DNA of 64,000 bases from Planctomycetota bacterium (GCA_015075375.1 JABTUM010000001.1:1111201-1175200), one strand, 5' to 3'. Shown: positions 16,954 to 26,633, numbered from the stretch's first letter. The notes: generated from the sequence alone by a model not told the origin. Numbers and translations are program-made.

Positions 16954-18156
16954 ATGGCCCGCACCGTCCGCAAAAAATCTTTCGCCGCCCCCGTTCGCGT
17001 GCTCTTCCTCTCGGCCGAAGGGCTGATGGGCGGCGCGGAGCGCTCGCTGTACGAATTGCTCTGCGCGCTGCCCGAAGACCGCGTCGCGGCGCACGCGTGC
17101 GTGCCGCCGGAAGGCCCGCTGGCGCGGCTCTTCGCGCTGGCGGAGGTGCCGGTGCATCCGGTGCCGCTGCGGCGCTTTCGCCGCACGCTGCATCCGTTCC
17201 TGCTGGCCGGCCAAGTCCGGGCGCTCTATCAGGCTTCGCGGATTCTCGTTGAGATCGTGCGTGTATACGGCATCCAAATCCTGCACGCGAACACCGACTC
17301 CTCTGCGCTGGTGGCATGGGAAGTCAGCCGCGAGACGGGCATCCCGATGCTGTGGCATTGCCGCGATCTACGCCCGCTGGGGCCGTTGGCTCGGATACTG
17401 GCCGCCCGCAGCGCGCACGCGATCGCGATCAGCCGCGCGGTGGCCGAGCACCTGCGCCAGCAAGGCCTCGCCTCGCGCAAAATCAAGACGGTGCTCAACG
17501 GGATCGACCTCGCGCGCTGCCACGCGCCGTCCGAACGGGATGCGATCCGGCGGCGCACGCGGGCGTATCTGGGCGTGCCCGAAGACGTTCCGCTTTTGAT
17601 CGACGTGGGCGGCTGGGTGCCTTGGAAACGCCACGAGCTTTTTCTGGAAGCGTTGGCGGCGGTGCGCGAGAAGCACCCGCGGGCGCGCGGACTGCTGGTG
17701 GGGAGCGATCTCTTCAGTCAGAATCCGTCCTATGCGCGGCTGCTGGAGGCGCGCGCGGCGGCGTTGAAGCTCGACGACGAAGCGCTGCTGGTCTTGCAGC
17801 AGCGGGACGACGTGCCGGACCTGCTCGCCGCGAGCGACCTGCTGGTCGCACCGTCGGACCGTGAACCGTTCGGGCGCGTACTGGCCGAAGCCGGCGCCAG
17901 CGGGCTGCCGGTGGTCGCCACCGACAGCGGCGGAAAGCGTGAGATCATCAAGGACGGACAGACGGGCTATCTGACCAAGCCCGGCGACGCGCAAGCCTTG
18001 GCGCGCGGTTGCGTGAAGCTCTTAGACGATCCGGCAAAGCTTGCGAAGTTCGGCGAGAAGGCGCGCGCGCGCATCGAGAAGCACTTCGATATCCGCCGCA
18101 CGGCTGAGGAAGTGGCGGAACTGTACGAGCGGATCGCGGCGGGCGGCGGAAAGTAG
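16954..18156 (+). CDS. Family 4 glycosyltransferase
   Basis: A 400-residue GT-B fold enzyme. The N-terminal half has LFLSAEGLMGGAERSLYELL, the usual acceptor-side start, and the C-terminal half has VAPSDREPFGRVLAEAGASG followed by LPVVATDSGG, the nucleotide-sugar motif with the paired glutamates of family GT4. No membrane segment or signal peptide is seen, so it acts in the cytoplasm, probably on a lipid-linked or surface glycan. It follows the RDD gene by 72 nt on the same strand. The sugar cannot be told from sequence. Confidence 0.9.
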   Translation: MARTVRKKSFAAPVRVLFLSAEGLMGGAERSLYELLCALPEDRVAAHACVPPEGPLARLFALAEVPVHPVPLRRFRRTLHPFLLAGQVRALYQASRILVEIVRVYGIQILHANTDSSALVAWEVSRETGIPMLWHCRDLRPLGPLARILAARSAHAIAISRAVAEHLRQQGLASRKIKTVLNGIDLARCHAPSERDAIRRRTRAYLGVPEDVPLLIDVGGWVPWKRHELFLEALAAVREKHPRARGLLVGSDLFSQNPSYARLLEARAAALKLDDEALLVLQQRDDVPDLLAASDLLVAPSDREPFGRVLAEAGASGLPVVATDSGGKREIIKDGQTGYLTKPGDAQALARGCVKLLDDPAKLAKFGEKARARIEKHFDIRRTAEEVAELYERIAAGGGK

Positions 18157-18254
18157 CGTTAGACCAAGAAGGAAATCGGATCCAATCTCGTAACGCATCG
18201 AGCGCCATGGGGCGAGACGCTCGCGATACCGCAAAGACTTAGCTGTCAAAAGCT

Positions 18255-19061
18255 TTAATCCAGGCTTAGCCGTTCCGGCGCAGCCGTGGCGGGCGGCGCG
18301 GATGCGGCGCCAGATTCGAGCGCGTTCAGACGGTCGCGAACCGGCGCGATCCCGGGGTAGCCGTAAAGACGTTCCAGCGTTTCGCGGTACAGCGCCATGG
18401 CGCGTTCGGGATCGTGGCAGGCGTCGTGGTACAGGTCACCGAGCGCGAAGGTGAGCGCCAGGGTCCGCTCGTGCCGCTCGCGGCGCATGAGGTGAGGTTT
18501 CGAGAGCGCCGGGTTTTCACGCTCGTCGGCTTCCGAAAACTGCCCGTCGAGGAAACGCCGTCGCACGGCTTCCAGTTCGCGCACGGCCTCGTCGATCCGG
18601 CCGGCGGATTCGAGCGCGCGCGCGAGCCGCAGCCAAGCTTCGGCTTCGTCGGGCCAGCGCTGCGTGTCCTGGCGGTAGTAACTCATCGCGCCCGTGTAGT
18701 CGTGCTTGGCCATCGCGGCGTCGCCTTTGTCGTAGCTGCGCACGGAGCCGATGCTGTGGCGGTCGCTGAAGAATCGTTCGCCGCCCTTGACCGTCAAGCC
18801 CGCGAAGTACAGCCCCCACGGCAGCGCCACCGCGGCAACCAGAAACGGCACGATGACCGCTCCTTGGCCGCCGCCCAGTTCGTGCTTGGACGCGTACAGC
18901 AGCAGCAGCAGCGCAGCGAAGCCTGAGCCGACCAGCGCCGCCGCGCCGGGCAGCGTGAAGGCAACGCATTCGGTTTCCCCGTGGATCCACGCACGAAAAC
19001 CCTTCACCGCGGCGTAGCCGCCCAGTCCGGAGCAAAGGATAAAGGCAGCCAGCGTCAGCAC
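18255..19061 (-). CDS. Membrane TPR protein in operon with pilT
   Basis: A 268-residue protein with about three membrane helices in the first 95 residues. A soluble region with tetratricopeptide repeats (about 115-235) follows, for example GAMSYYRQDTQRWPDEAEAW and then ALESAGRIDEAVRELEAV. It starts at GTG 19061 with GGGAG upstream, 34 nt after the pilT stop, so the two are probably co-transcribed. TPRs are protein-protein interaction modules; a link to pili is suggested only by position. Confidence 0.8.
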   Translation of the reverse strand: MLTLAAFILCSGLGGYAAVKGFRAWIHGETECVAFTLPGAAALVGSGFAALLLLLYASKHELGGGQGAVIVPFLVAAVALPWGLYFAGLTVKGGERFFSDRHSIGSVRSYDKGDAAMAKHDYTGAMSYYRQDTQRWPDEAEAWLRLARALESAGRIDEAVRELEAVRRRFLDGQFSEADERENPALSKPHLMRRERHERTLALTFALGDLYHDACHDPERAMALYRETLERLYGYPGIAPVRDRLNALESGAASAPPATAAPERLSLD

Positions 19062-19095
19062 GAAAAGAGGCTCCCAATGCCGGACGACCGAACGA

Positions 19096-20172
19096 TCAGG
19101 TCAGCGCCTGCGGATTCTGCATGAAACGTGTGGCGGTCTCGCGGTCGATGACGCCCTTGCGGTACAGATCTTTCAGCGAAGCGTCCATGGTTTGCATGCC
19201 CATCTTCCCGTGCGTTTCCATGACGGACGCGAGCTGCGCGGTCTTACCTTCGCGGATCACGTTGGCCACGCCCGGAATATTGCGCAGCAGTTCGACGGCT
19301 GCCACCCGCCCCTGGCCGTCTTTGCGCGGCAGGAGGCGCTGCGCCACGATCGCGAGCAGGCAGAAGCTGAGCTGCGTGCGAATCTGGTTCTGCTGGTAGG
19401 GCGGAAAGACGTCGATGATGCGGTCGCAGGCCTGGACGGCGTTGTTGGTGTGGAGCGTCGCGAGGACCAGGTGCCCGGTCTCGGCGGCGGTGAGCGCCGT
19501 GGACATCGTTTCCAGATCGCGCATCTCGCCCACCAGGATCACGTCGGGATCCTGGCGCAGCACGTGCTTCAAGGCGGCGGCAAAGGAGCGCGTGTCCTGG
19601 CCGACCTCGCGCTGATCGACGACGGAGCTTTTCGACGCGTGCAGGTACTCGATGGGGTCTTCGACCGTGATGATGTGGCAGCGCTTCTTGGCGTTGATGA
19701 TGTCGAGCAGCGCGGCCTGCGTCGTCGATTTGCCGTGGCCCGTGGGGCCTGTAAAGAGGAGCAGGCCTTGCGGCTGCAGCGCCAGATCTTCGAGCACCAC
19801 CGGCAGGCCCAGGTCGCCCAGTGCCGGAATCTTGCTGGGAATCAGCCGGAAGACCGCCGCCACCGCGCCCTTCTGAACATACGCATTGCCGCGGAAGCGC
19901 GCCTTGTCCTGGTACTGAATCGAGAAATCCAGCTCGTGGTCGGCCTCGAAGCGCGCGATCTGCTCGCCGGTCAGGACCGAGTAGAGCAGCTTGAGCGTAT
20001 CGTCGGCGGTAAGCGGGGGGAGGTCGTACTGCGCGATGGCTCCGTTCAGGCGCACGCTGGGCGGGACTCCGACGGTGAAAATCAGGTCGCTGGCCCCGCG
20101 TTTGATCGCGGCTTCGAAGTAGCGCCCGATGTCCAGCTTTCGAGGATCGGCGGCATCGGGCAGTTCGCTCAT
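19096..20172 (-). CDS. pilT: Type IV pilus retraction ATPase PilT
   Basis: A 358-residue hexameric ATPase of the PilT/GspE family that powers pilus retraction and twitching motility. Walker A GPTGHGKST is at 142-150, followed by the Asp box with HIITVEDPIEYLH, Walker B DPDVILVGEMRDLETM, His box TGHLVLATLHTNNA, and the AIVAQRLLPR segment typical of PilT. The start follows AAGGATG. No pilin, PilB or PilC gene is in the window, so the rest of the machine lies elsewhere. PilU is a possible alternative name. Confidence 0.95.
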   Translation of the reverse strand: MSELPDAADPRKLDIGRYFEAAIKRGASDLIFTVGVPPSVRLNGAIAQYDLPPLTADDTLKLLYSVLTGEQIARFEADHELDFSIQYQDKARFRGNAYVQKGAVAAVFRLIPSKIPALGDLGLPVVLEDLALQPQGLLLFTGPTGHGKSTTQAALLDIINAKKRCHIITVEDPIEYLHASKSSVVDQREVGQDTRSFAAALKHVLRQDPDVILVGEMRDLETMSTALTAAETGHLVLATLHTNNAVQACDRIIDVFPPYQQNQIRTQLSFCLLAIVAQRLLPRKDGQGRVAAVELLRNIPGVANVIREGKTAQLASVMETHGKMGMQTMDASLKDLYRKGVIDRETATRFMQNPQALT

Positions 20173-20237
20173 CGAGGCACATCCTTATGAAGTCGTAAGG
20201 TTGTTCTTACGGATTACGCGGCAGGTCTTTCGGGGGT

Positions 20238-21110
20238 TCATTCGGCACGCCGGGAGCCGTCGGGATGAGCCGGATGCGGTACGCCATCTTCATCCACCCA
20301 CATGGGTTGCAGGGAGCCGTGGCGTTCGCGGTAGCCGGCGGTGATCTGGCACCAGGCGGGGAGCACCAGGACACGGCGCCCGGCGCCGGTGTCGGTCGCC
20401 TGCGGGACATGGGTATGCCCGCACAGCAGCAGCATGCAGCCGTGGGCTTCCATGCGCCGGCGCGCGGCGTCCAGGTCCAGTTCGAATGAAGCGCGGGCCT
20501 TCGACGCTTTGTCCTTGGTGGTGCGCGACCGCAGGTCGCCGATCAACTTCTGCGCGATACTCCACGGCAACAGCCAGAGCAGCAGCTTGACCGGCCAACT
20601 CCGCACGATTTTGCGGTAGCGCAGGTAGCGCGTGTCGGCGGTGACCAAAAGGTCGCCGTGTTCGAGCCACACCTTCCGCTCGTCGGCCAGCGTGACCGGA
20701 CCGCCGTCGCCAAGCACCGCCGCGCCGAGGCGATCGCGGACGTAGCGGCCGTAAAGGAAATCACGGTTTCCGCTGAGCAGCGTGATTTTCACCCCGGCGC
20801 GATGCGCGGCTTCCAGCGCGGCCAGGTCGGCCTCGTACAGCGCCGGTACTTGGCGGTGGTACTCTTCCCAGAACTCGAAGAGATCGCCCAGGATGAAGAG
20901 TTCGACCGGTTCGCGGGCGGCCTGCTCGGCCAAGCGGGCGCAGAAGTTTCGAAAGGTCCGGGCGCGCGGAGTGTCGGCTCCGTCGAGATGCAGATCGGCG
21001 ACGAAGACGCGCAGCGGACCATGGACGCCGGGAACGCCATCGCCCGCTCGAACGGTGAGGTCCACCGGAGACGTCGGCGGTTGGGGCCGGAACCCGGGTT
21101 CGATGGCCAT
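20238..21110 (-). CDS. lpxH: UDP-2,3-diacylglucosamine hydrolase LpxH-like
   Basis: A 290-residue metallophosphoesterase with all family motifs: DLHL (Asp39, His41), GDLFEFW (Asp76), GNRD (Asn115), LEHGD and GHTHVP. LpxH releases lipid X in lipid A synthesis at the inner membrane face. The order and spacing fit LpxH better than general phosphoesterases. The N-terminal 30 residues and the C-terminal tail make it longer than the E. coli enzyme (about 240). The start at 21110 has only a weak ribosome site; upstream in-frame sequence to 21233 is not supported. It is divergent from the kinase at 21202. Confidence 0.85.
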   Translation of the reverse strand: MAIEPGFRPQPPTSPVDLTVRAGDGVPGVHGPLRVFVADLHLDGADTPRARTFRNFCARLAEQAAREPVELFILGDLFEFWEEYHRQVPALYEADLAALEAAHRAGVKITLLSGNRDFLYGRYVRDRLGAAVLGDGGPVTLADERKVWLEHGDLLVTADTRYLRYRKIVRSWPVKLLLWLLPWSIAQKLIGDLRSRTTKDKASKARASFELDLDAARRRMEAHGCMLLLCGHTHVPQATDTGAGRRVLVLPAWCQITAGYRERHGSLQPMWVDEDGVPHPAHPDGSRRAE

Positions 21111-21201
21111 GCGTTGGGGATTGTAGAAGCCCGCGCGGCGGCGCGCATGGGTTTTTCGCGGCGCGCTTGCGGCGAGGCTCCGGCATCGCGAAGATAAAGG
21201 G

Positions 21202-22017
21202 ATGCTGGGCACTCGGATCGGCCTGTACACCATCGTGGAGGAAGTCGCGCGCGGCGGCGACAGCGTCGTATTCCGGGGCGAACAGCAGCCCGGCGGCGCC
21301 GCGATCGCGGTAAAGCTCGTGCCGCGGCGGCATCCGCGCTACGAAGAACTGCGCCGCCGCTTGCTCGAGGAAGCCTCCGCCGGACAGCGCGCACGGCACC
21401 CCGGCATCGTGCGCACGCTGGCCACCGGCGAGATCGACGCCGGGTGCTACGCGGTCCAGGAATTCCTGCACGGTCAGGCGCTGCACCGCATGTTGCGCGA
21501 GCGAACGTCGCCGGGGCGCGGCTTGGCGCTGGGCGAAGCGGCGCGGATCGGCGCCGAGTTGGCCGAAGCGCTGGCGGCGCTGCACGCGCTGGGCCTGGTC
21601 CACGGCGACCTGAAGCCGCCCAACGCGATGCTCTGCGAGACTCGGGTGGTGCTCTGCGATCTGGGGCTGACGGCGCCCGAAGGCACGCGGCGCCCGGACG
21701 GACAGATCTGGGGCTCGCCGTCGTACATCGCTCCGGAACTGACGCGCGGGGCGGCGCTGGCGCGCGGAGCCGATCTCTGGTCGCTGGGCGTGGTGCTCTT
21801 CGAGATGCTGGCCGGCGTGCGCCCGTTCGGCCTGAACACGGACAATCCGCAAGCCATCGTGGAGGCCGTACGCACCGCGCCGCTGCCGCGGCTGCTGGAA
21901 GACCGCCCGCCCGAAGTCCGCGCCCTGCTCGATGCGCTGCTGGACCGCGATCCTGCGCGCCGCTTGAACGACGCCGCGGAAGCCGCCCGGCGCTTGCGCG
22001 CATTCACCGTGGAATGA
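21202..22017 (+). CDS. Compact Ser/Thr protein kinase
   Basis: A 271-residue kinase domain with no extra domains and no membrane helix. The ATP-binding Lys is Lys38 (IAVKL). The catalytic loop reads HGDLKPPN with Asp136, so the Arg of HRD is replaced by Gly. The Mg-binding motif is CDLGL with Asp153. Helix APE is present as SYIAPEL. The key catalytic residues are kept, so activity is likely, but loss of the HRD Arg suggests no activation-loop phosphorylation control. It is divergent from lpxH across 91 nt. Substrate unknown. Confidence 0.9.
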   Translation: MLGTRIGLYTIVEEVARGGDSVVFRGEQQPGGAAIAVKLVPRRHPRYEELRRRLLEEASAGQRARHPGIVRTLATGEIDAGCYAVQEFLHGQALHRMLRERTSPGRGLALGEAARIGAELAEALAALHALGLVHGDLKPPNAMLCETRVVLCDLGLTAPEGTRRPDGQIWGSPSYIAPELTRGAALARGADLWSLGVVLFEMLAGVRPFGLNTDNPQAIVEAVRTAPLPRLLEDRPPEVRALLDALLDRDPARRLNDAAEAARRLRAFTVE

Positions 22018-22052
22018 AAAAAACAGGGCGGGCCCGGGGTTGGCCCGCCCTG
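22017..22052 (-). terminator. Terminator for the subtilase gene
   Basis: A perfect 11-bp stem CAGGGCGGGCC/GGCCCGCCCTG (22024-22034 with 22042-22052). On the minus strand it runs into seven T residues (22017-22023 as A on the plus strand). It ends the long subtilase transcript and its T-run overlaps the stop codon of the convergent kinase. Confidence 0.92.
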
Positions 22053-22110
22053 CGAGGCGCCGCGCGCCGCCCGCTTGGGCGGCGACCGCGCGGCATGCTT
22101 GCCATCCCGA

Positions 22111-25100
22111 TTAGTAGGCTTTTCCGCTGCGTCCGGCGCGGGCCGTGTAGCGCAAGCTGCGGTTGGTCGAGTACGTCACGCCGTCCACCGTCAGGCTCAT
22201 CGGCATCGTGATCGGCGTGAGGTTGCAATCGGCGTTCACCATGCCTTCGTCGAGCCAGCTCGACGCGAACGAGCCCCTCAGGTTCAGCGTGAAGTACCCG
22301 CCGCGCGTCGTATACAGATAGAACTTGTCGTACCCGCTGAAGCCGCGGCCGCGATAATCCAGCGTGAACGTCCGTACCACCCCGCCCAGGTTGAGCTGCA
22401 CTTGCAAGCCCGTGGGGTTGCGGTTGCTCAGCGCAGGCAAGTAGCCCTGCACGATGGCCGTGTCACGGCCGAAGTACCGGAAGTTGAGCGCAAGTTGCAT
22501 GCGCGTGAGGTTCAGCGGCGAGGTGGTGGGCGGCGGGACGCCCTGCACGGTGACCTGCACCGAGGCGCTGACGCTGGCGGTCCCGTCGCTGACGGTCACG
22601 GTGGCCGTATACGTTCCGCCCGCGGCGTAGGCGTGGTTCACGCTCGAACCGTTGGCGCTCGTGTTTTCCCCGAAGCTCCAGACATAGGTGAGCGCGTCGC
22701 CGTCGGGATCGTCGGCCAGCGCGGTGAAGTTCACGGCCTGCCCGGCTTGGGCCGGATTCGGGTTGGCCGTCGGCGTCGAGAGGAAGAAAGGCGGTTCGTT
22801 GGGCACGGGCACTACGAAGGTGGCCGTGATCGTGAAGCTGCCCGACTCGTAGCCGTGAACGCTGCAATACCAGTCGCCGCCGGTGATGGACGGGTTCGAC
22901 GAGGCGTTCACCGTCACGGTCTCGTTGCCGCTCGAGGTGTACGGGCGGAAGTGGTAGCTGCTTAAGGACGGCTGCGAACCGTAACGCACGTACAGGTCCA
23001 CGTCGCCCGTGGCGTTGGTGGTGCGGACGGTGAGGCTCGTCGCGCCGTTGGGAACGTCGATGAAGAAGTGCTTCCACGCTCCCTGAGCGACGCTGGAATT
23101 AACGCCAACGCCGTTGGCAAGTTCCTGCAACGCGGGCGGCGGCGGGGGCGGCGCTTGGACGGTGACCTGCACCGAACCGTTCACGCTGGCCGTGCCGTCG
23201 CTGATGGTGACCGTCGCGGTGAAGGCGCCCGCCGAAGCGTAGGCATGACTGACGTTCGCGCCACTGCCGTTGGAGCCGTCGCCGAAGGTCCAGCTATAGG
23301 TCAGCGGATTACCGTCTGGATCGCTGGCGCTCACGGAGAAGGCGACGGATTGTCCGGTCTGCGCCGGGTTGGGCGAAGCGCCGGGGCCGGAGGTAATGGT
23401 CGGCGGCTGGTTGGCCGCCGGAGCCGTGTACGTGGCGGTGATGGTGAAGGTTCCGGCCGCATAGCCGTGCACCGAACAGTACCACGTCCCGCCGCTGAGC
23501 GCCGGATTGCTCGAACCGTTGACCGTGACGGACTCGTTGCCGCTGGAAGTGTAGGGCCGGAAGCTGTAGCTGCTCAGCGTCGGCTGCGCGTTGTAGCGGA
23601 CATACAGATCCACGTCGGCGCTTGCCCCTGTGGTTTGAACGGTGAGGCTCGTGGCGTTGGCGGGGACCTGGATGAAGAAGTGGCGCCAGGCGTTGAGCGC
23701 CACGCTGGACGATACGCTCACGCCGTTGGCAAGCTGCTGCGGCGCGTCGTCGACGACGGTCAGCGTCGCGGCGTTGCTGGTGGCGCTGCCGTTGGCGTTG
23801 CTGACCACGCAGCGGTACTGGCGGCCGTTGTACGCGGCGGTGGTGGCCGGCGTGGTGTAGCTGGCCGAAGTCGCGCCGCCGATGTTGCTCCCGTTTTCCT
23901 GCCACTGGTACGAGAGACCCGTGCCCGAAGCGGCGACGGTGAAGGTGGCGGTCTGGCCCAGGTTCACCGAGATCGAAGCCGGCTGCTGCGTGATCGACGG
24001 CGCGCTGGGTGGCGGTGGCGATCCGCCGCCGATGGCGCTGAGCGCGCTGACCACGTCGACGCGGATAAAGTTCAGCCCGGTGTTGGTCACGTTGTCGTCT
24101 TCGTCGTCGCCGTCGTTGATGACCACGCCGCCGGAACGGAGCCAGCCTTCGATCTGGTCGACCGAGGGCAGCGTCCCGTTCTGGCGCAGGTATAGCTGCT
24201 GCATCAGCAGGACCACGCCGGCGGTGACGGGCGTGGCCTGGCTGGTGCCGTCCTGCGTGCTGGAACTGGTGGGGCCGCTGATGCCGGCGCTGGTGACGGG
24301 CGCTCCCGGCGCAAAGATATCGGTGCGGACGGTGCTGCTGACGTTTTCGTGCAGGCGCTGGCTGAACGGCGTGATCCGGCCGGGACCGGTGCTGTAAGCG
24401 GTGGGGCCGCCGTAGCTGCGCGAGCCCACGTTGCTGTCGAAGACCGCGCCGACGCTGATGCATTCGGGAATGTTGGCCGGATAGCCCATGCCCTGCTGGC
24501 TGTTGTATTCGTAATAGCTGTTGCCCGCGGCGATCAAGACCGCGACGCCGGCGTTGCGCAGCGTGCGGATCTTCGCGCGCATGCTCTCGCTGGTGCTCGG
24601 GGCGGTGGTGTCGTTGGAGTCGGCTCCCAAGCTCATGTTGACGCAGGTGATGTTGTACTGGACACGGTTGTCTATGACCCACTGCACGCCCGCTTCGATG
24701 CCCGCGAAGGTGCCGCTGCCGTTGTTGCTCAACACCTTGATCGGGATGATGTTCGCGCCCGGGGCGATGCCGACGTGCGTGCCGTTGGCAACGATGATCC
24801 CGCCGACGTTCGTGCCGTGCCCGTCGCCGTCCGTGGCGTTGGTGGAGCTTCCGCCGTTGTCATTGGTGTAATTGCGCTGCGCGATCACCTTGCCGGCGAA
24901 GTCCACGTGCGTCGTGTTCAAACCCGTATCCAGCACCGCGACGGTAAGGCCCGATCCGTCGACATTGAATTGCGTGCGGCCTTGCGCGGCGCGGATGAAC
25001 TCGGTCACCTGCACCAGCCGCGGGGCCACGGTGGGATAGATATTCTGTTCGGGGCTTTTCACCGGCTTGACCGCGAGCGGCGCTTCACCTGCGTGAACAA

Positions 25101-25167
25101 GCAGGGTGCTGAGTGCCACGGTCAGCGCGAGCAGCGTGCGCGTCTTAATCCGTCCCGATGCGTTCAT
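22111..25167 (-). CDS. Secreted subtilisin-like protease with Ig, PPC and PKD domains
   Basis: A 1018-residue extracellular S8 peptidase. It has a signal peptide (about 1-26), a short pro-region, and a catalytic domain of about 70-365 with Asp80 (VAVLDTG), His117 (GHGTNVGG) and Ser309 (GTSQATP). Then come an Ig-like domain, a pre-peptidase C-terminal (PPC) domain, a PKD domain, a second PPC, a second PKD and a C-terminal beta domain. The two PPC-PKD units are close copies of about 206 residues each. The start at 25167 follows GGGAGGGTGTGG. It probably degrades or binds extracellular protein; the C-terminal modules suggest surface or polymer attachment. Confidence 0.95.
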   Translation of the reverse strand: MNASGRIKTRTLLALTVALSTLLVHAGEAPLAVKPVKSPEQNIYPTVAPRLVQVTEFIRAAQGRTQFNVDGSGLTVAVLDTGLNTTHVDFAGKVIAQRNYTNDNGGSSTNATDGDGHGTNVGGIIVANGTHVGIAPGANIIPIKVLSNNGSGTFAGIEAGVQWVIDNRVQYNITCVNMSLGADSNDTTAPSTSESMRAKIRTLRNAGVAVLIAAGNSYYEYNSQQGMGYPANIPECISVGAVFDSNVGSRSYGGPTAYSTGPGRITPFSQRLHENVSSTVRTDIFAPGAPVTSAGISGPTSSSTQDGTSQATPVTAGVVLLMQQLYLRQNGTLPSVDQIEGWLRSGGVVINDGDDEDDNVTNTGLNFIRVDVVSALSAIGGGSPPPPSAPSITQQPASISVNLGQTATFTVAASGTGLSYQWQENGSNIGGATSASYTTPATTAAYNGRQYRCVVSNANGSATSNAATLTVVDDAPQQLANGVSVSSSVALNAWRHFFIQVPANATSLTVQTTGASADVDLYVRYNAQPTLSSYSFRPYTSSGNESVTVNGSSNPALSGGTWYCSVHGYAAGTFTITATYTAPAANQPPTITSGPGASPNPAQTGQSVAFSVSASDPDGNPLTYSWTFGDGSNGSGANVSHAYASAGAFTATVTISDGTASVNGSVQVTVQAPPPPPPALQELANGVGVNSSVAQGAWKHFFIDVPNGATSLTVRTTNATGDVDLYVRYGSQPSLSSYHFRPYTSSGNETVTVNASSNPSITGGDWYCSVHGYESGSFTITATFVVPVPNEPPFFLSTPTANPNPAQAGQAVNFTALADDPDGDALTYVWSFGENTSANGSSVNHAYAAGGTYTATVTVSDGTASVSASVQVTVQGVPPPTTSPLNLTRMQLALNFRYFGRDTAIVQGYLPALSNRNPTGLQVQLNLGGVVRTFTLDYRGRGFSGYDKFYLYTTRGGYFTLNLRGSFASSWLDEGMVNADCNLTPITMPMSLTVDGVTYSTNRSLRYTARAGRSGKAY

Positions 25168-25484
25168 CCACACCCTCCCACCGCCTTGCCGCGGACCCCG
25201 GTTGTGAAAGGTGCTTGGGCAAGGCGCGTTCCAACTTGGTGCGTACTTCATAGAAATCGCGTTCTCGTCGGGAGGAGAGTTCTTGCACGAGCGCAGTCTT
25301 TTTTCGTCACCGTGCCTGACAATTCGCGTCAGGGAAAAAATCGTTGCGCGTACGAACGTCCGTACATTCCGCCAACGCTTCCAACGCTTGACGCCGCGTG
25401 GCGCAGCCGATTCGATAGTGGCCTTCTCGCACAGGCAAAACCGTTCCCCTCCTTTAGGATGTGGGAATCCACCAGGAGCTGCGC
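25168..25484. other. Divergent promoter region, subtilase / M42-like peptidase
   Basis: 317 nt between two outward-facing genes, AT-richer in the middle. It holds two short inverted repeats: CCTGAC/GTCAGG with a 7-nt spacer (25315-25333) and GTACG/CGTAC with a 6-nt spacer (25350-25365). No clear -35/-10 pair with good spacing was found, and no gene. Confidence 0.4.
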
Positions 25485-26633
25485 ATGCCCGCACACCCGA
25501 GACTGAACGCTTGGCTCAAGCTTGCACAGGGTCTGCTCGAGTGTCCCACCGCGGCGTTGCGCGAGGACCTTCCAGCCGCACATGTGGCGGCGTTTGCTCA
25601 CGCGCGGCCGGCCCTTTTCCTGAAGCGCGATGCGGTCGGGAACTTGTTGGTGGGATATCCAGGCAACGGCGCGGGCGCGAAGGCGCCCATCGTCCTGGTC
25701 GCGCATCTGGACCATCCCGGCTTTTGGATCGAAGCGATTCGCGGACGCACGGTGGAATTGCTCTTCAAGGGCGGCGTGCGGTTGGAGCATGCCGTAAAGG
25801 GCGCGCCGCTGGCGTTCTACCGGCGCGGCGAGGCCAAGCCCACCGGCTTCGGAAAACTCGAAAAATCAATAGGCGCGAACGGGCGGGTGGTTTCGGCCAC
25901 GGCGCGGATCGAGCGCGGCACGGCCGAATGCGGCGGTTTCACGATGTGGGACTTTCCCGGCTTCAGCGTGCGTGGCGGAAAGATCGTCTCGCGCTGCTGC
26001 GACGATCTGCTGGGCGCGGCGGCGGCCATGTGCGTGCTCGACGAACTGGCACGCTCGAAGCCCAAGGGCGTCGCGGCATGGGGACTTTTCACACGGGCCG
26101 AAGAGATCGGATTTTACGGCGCGTTGTGGGCGGTGAAGGAGCGCTGGATTCCGCGCGAAGCGCGGGTGATCTCGCTGGAGTGCAGCCGCGCGCTGGCCGT
26201 CGCGCCGCAAGGCGCCGGACCGGTGGTGCGCGTGGGTGACAGCGCGAGCTTATTCGATCCGCCCTTTACCGAAGCGCTGCGCCAAGCGTGCGTGCGCGTG
26301 CAAAAGGAAGACCCGAGCTTCCTCTATCAGCGCAAGCTGATGGACGGCGGCGCGTGCGAAGCCACCGCGTTTTGTTCCGCCGGGTACCGTTCGTCGGGTA
26401 TCTGCGTCCCGCTGGGAAACTACCACAATCAGACCGGGCTGGACGGCGGGAAGAAAGGGATCGGACCCGAGAGCGTCGCGGTTTCGGACTTCGCCGGTGA
26501 AGTGCGCCTGCTGCTCGAACTGGTCCGGCACGGGCGCGGGCTGGCGAAGCTGGAAGGAACGACGCGCCAAGCCATGGCCAAGCGGACGAAAGAAGCCGTC
26601 AAAGCGTTTCGAGCGCATCCGCTGCGCGGGTGA
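25485..26633 (+). CDS. M42-type zinc aminopeptidase-like protein
   Basis: A 382-residue cytosolic peptidase of the M42/M20/M28 clan. Candidate metal and catalytic residues are visible in order: His and Asp in VAHLDHPGFW, Asp in CCDDLLGAAAA, the Glu pair in TRAEEIGFYGA, a further Glu in ISLECSR, and a C-terminal His in GNYHNQTG. The start at 25485 has AGGAG upstream. Family members remove N-terminal residues from peptides. The fit to M42 is moderate, with long insertions, and the true substrate is unknown. Confidence 0.8.
   Translation: MPAHPRLNAWLKLAQGLLECPTAALREDLPAAHVAAFAHARPALFLKRDAVGNLLVGYPGNGAGAKAPIVLVAHLDHPGFWIEAIRGRTVELLFKGGVRLEHAVKGAPLAFYRRGEAKPTGFGKLEKSIGANGRVVSATARIERGTAECGGFTMWDFPGFSVRGGKIVSRCCDDLLGAAAAMCVLDELARSKPKGVAAWGLFTRAEEIGFYGALWAVKERWIPREARVISLECSRALAVAPQGAGPVVRVGDSASLFDPPFTEALRQACVRVQKEDPSFLYQRKLMDGGACEATAFCSAGYRSSGICVPLGNYHNQTGLDGGKKGIGPESVAVSDFAGEVRLLLELVRHGRGLAKLEGTTRQAMAKRTKEAVKAFRAHPLRG

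Noticed and set aside
15517..17358. 613-residue minus-strand frame across the RDD and glycosyltransferase genes
   Set aside because: Antisense shadow of two recognised plus-strand genes; rich in His/Arg/Gln with no domain.
22024..22052. Hairpin considered as the terminator of the plus-strand kinase
   Set aside because: No T-run follows on the plus strand; the seven-T run is on the minus strand, so it belongs to the subtilase.
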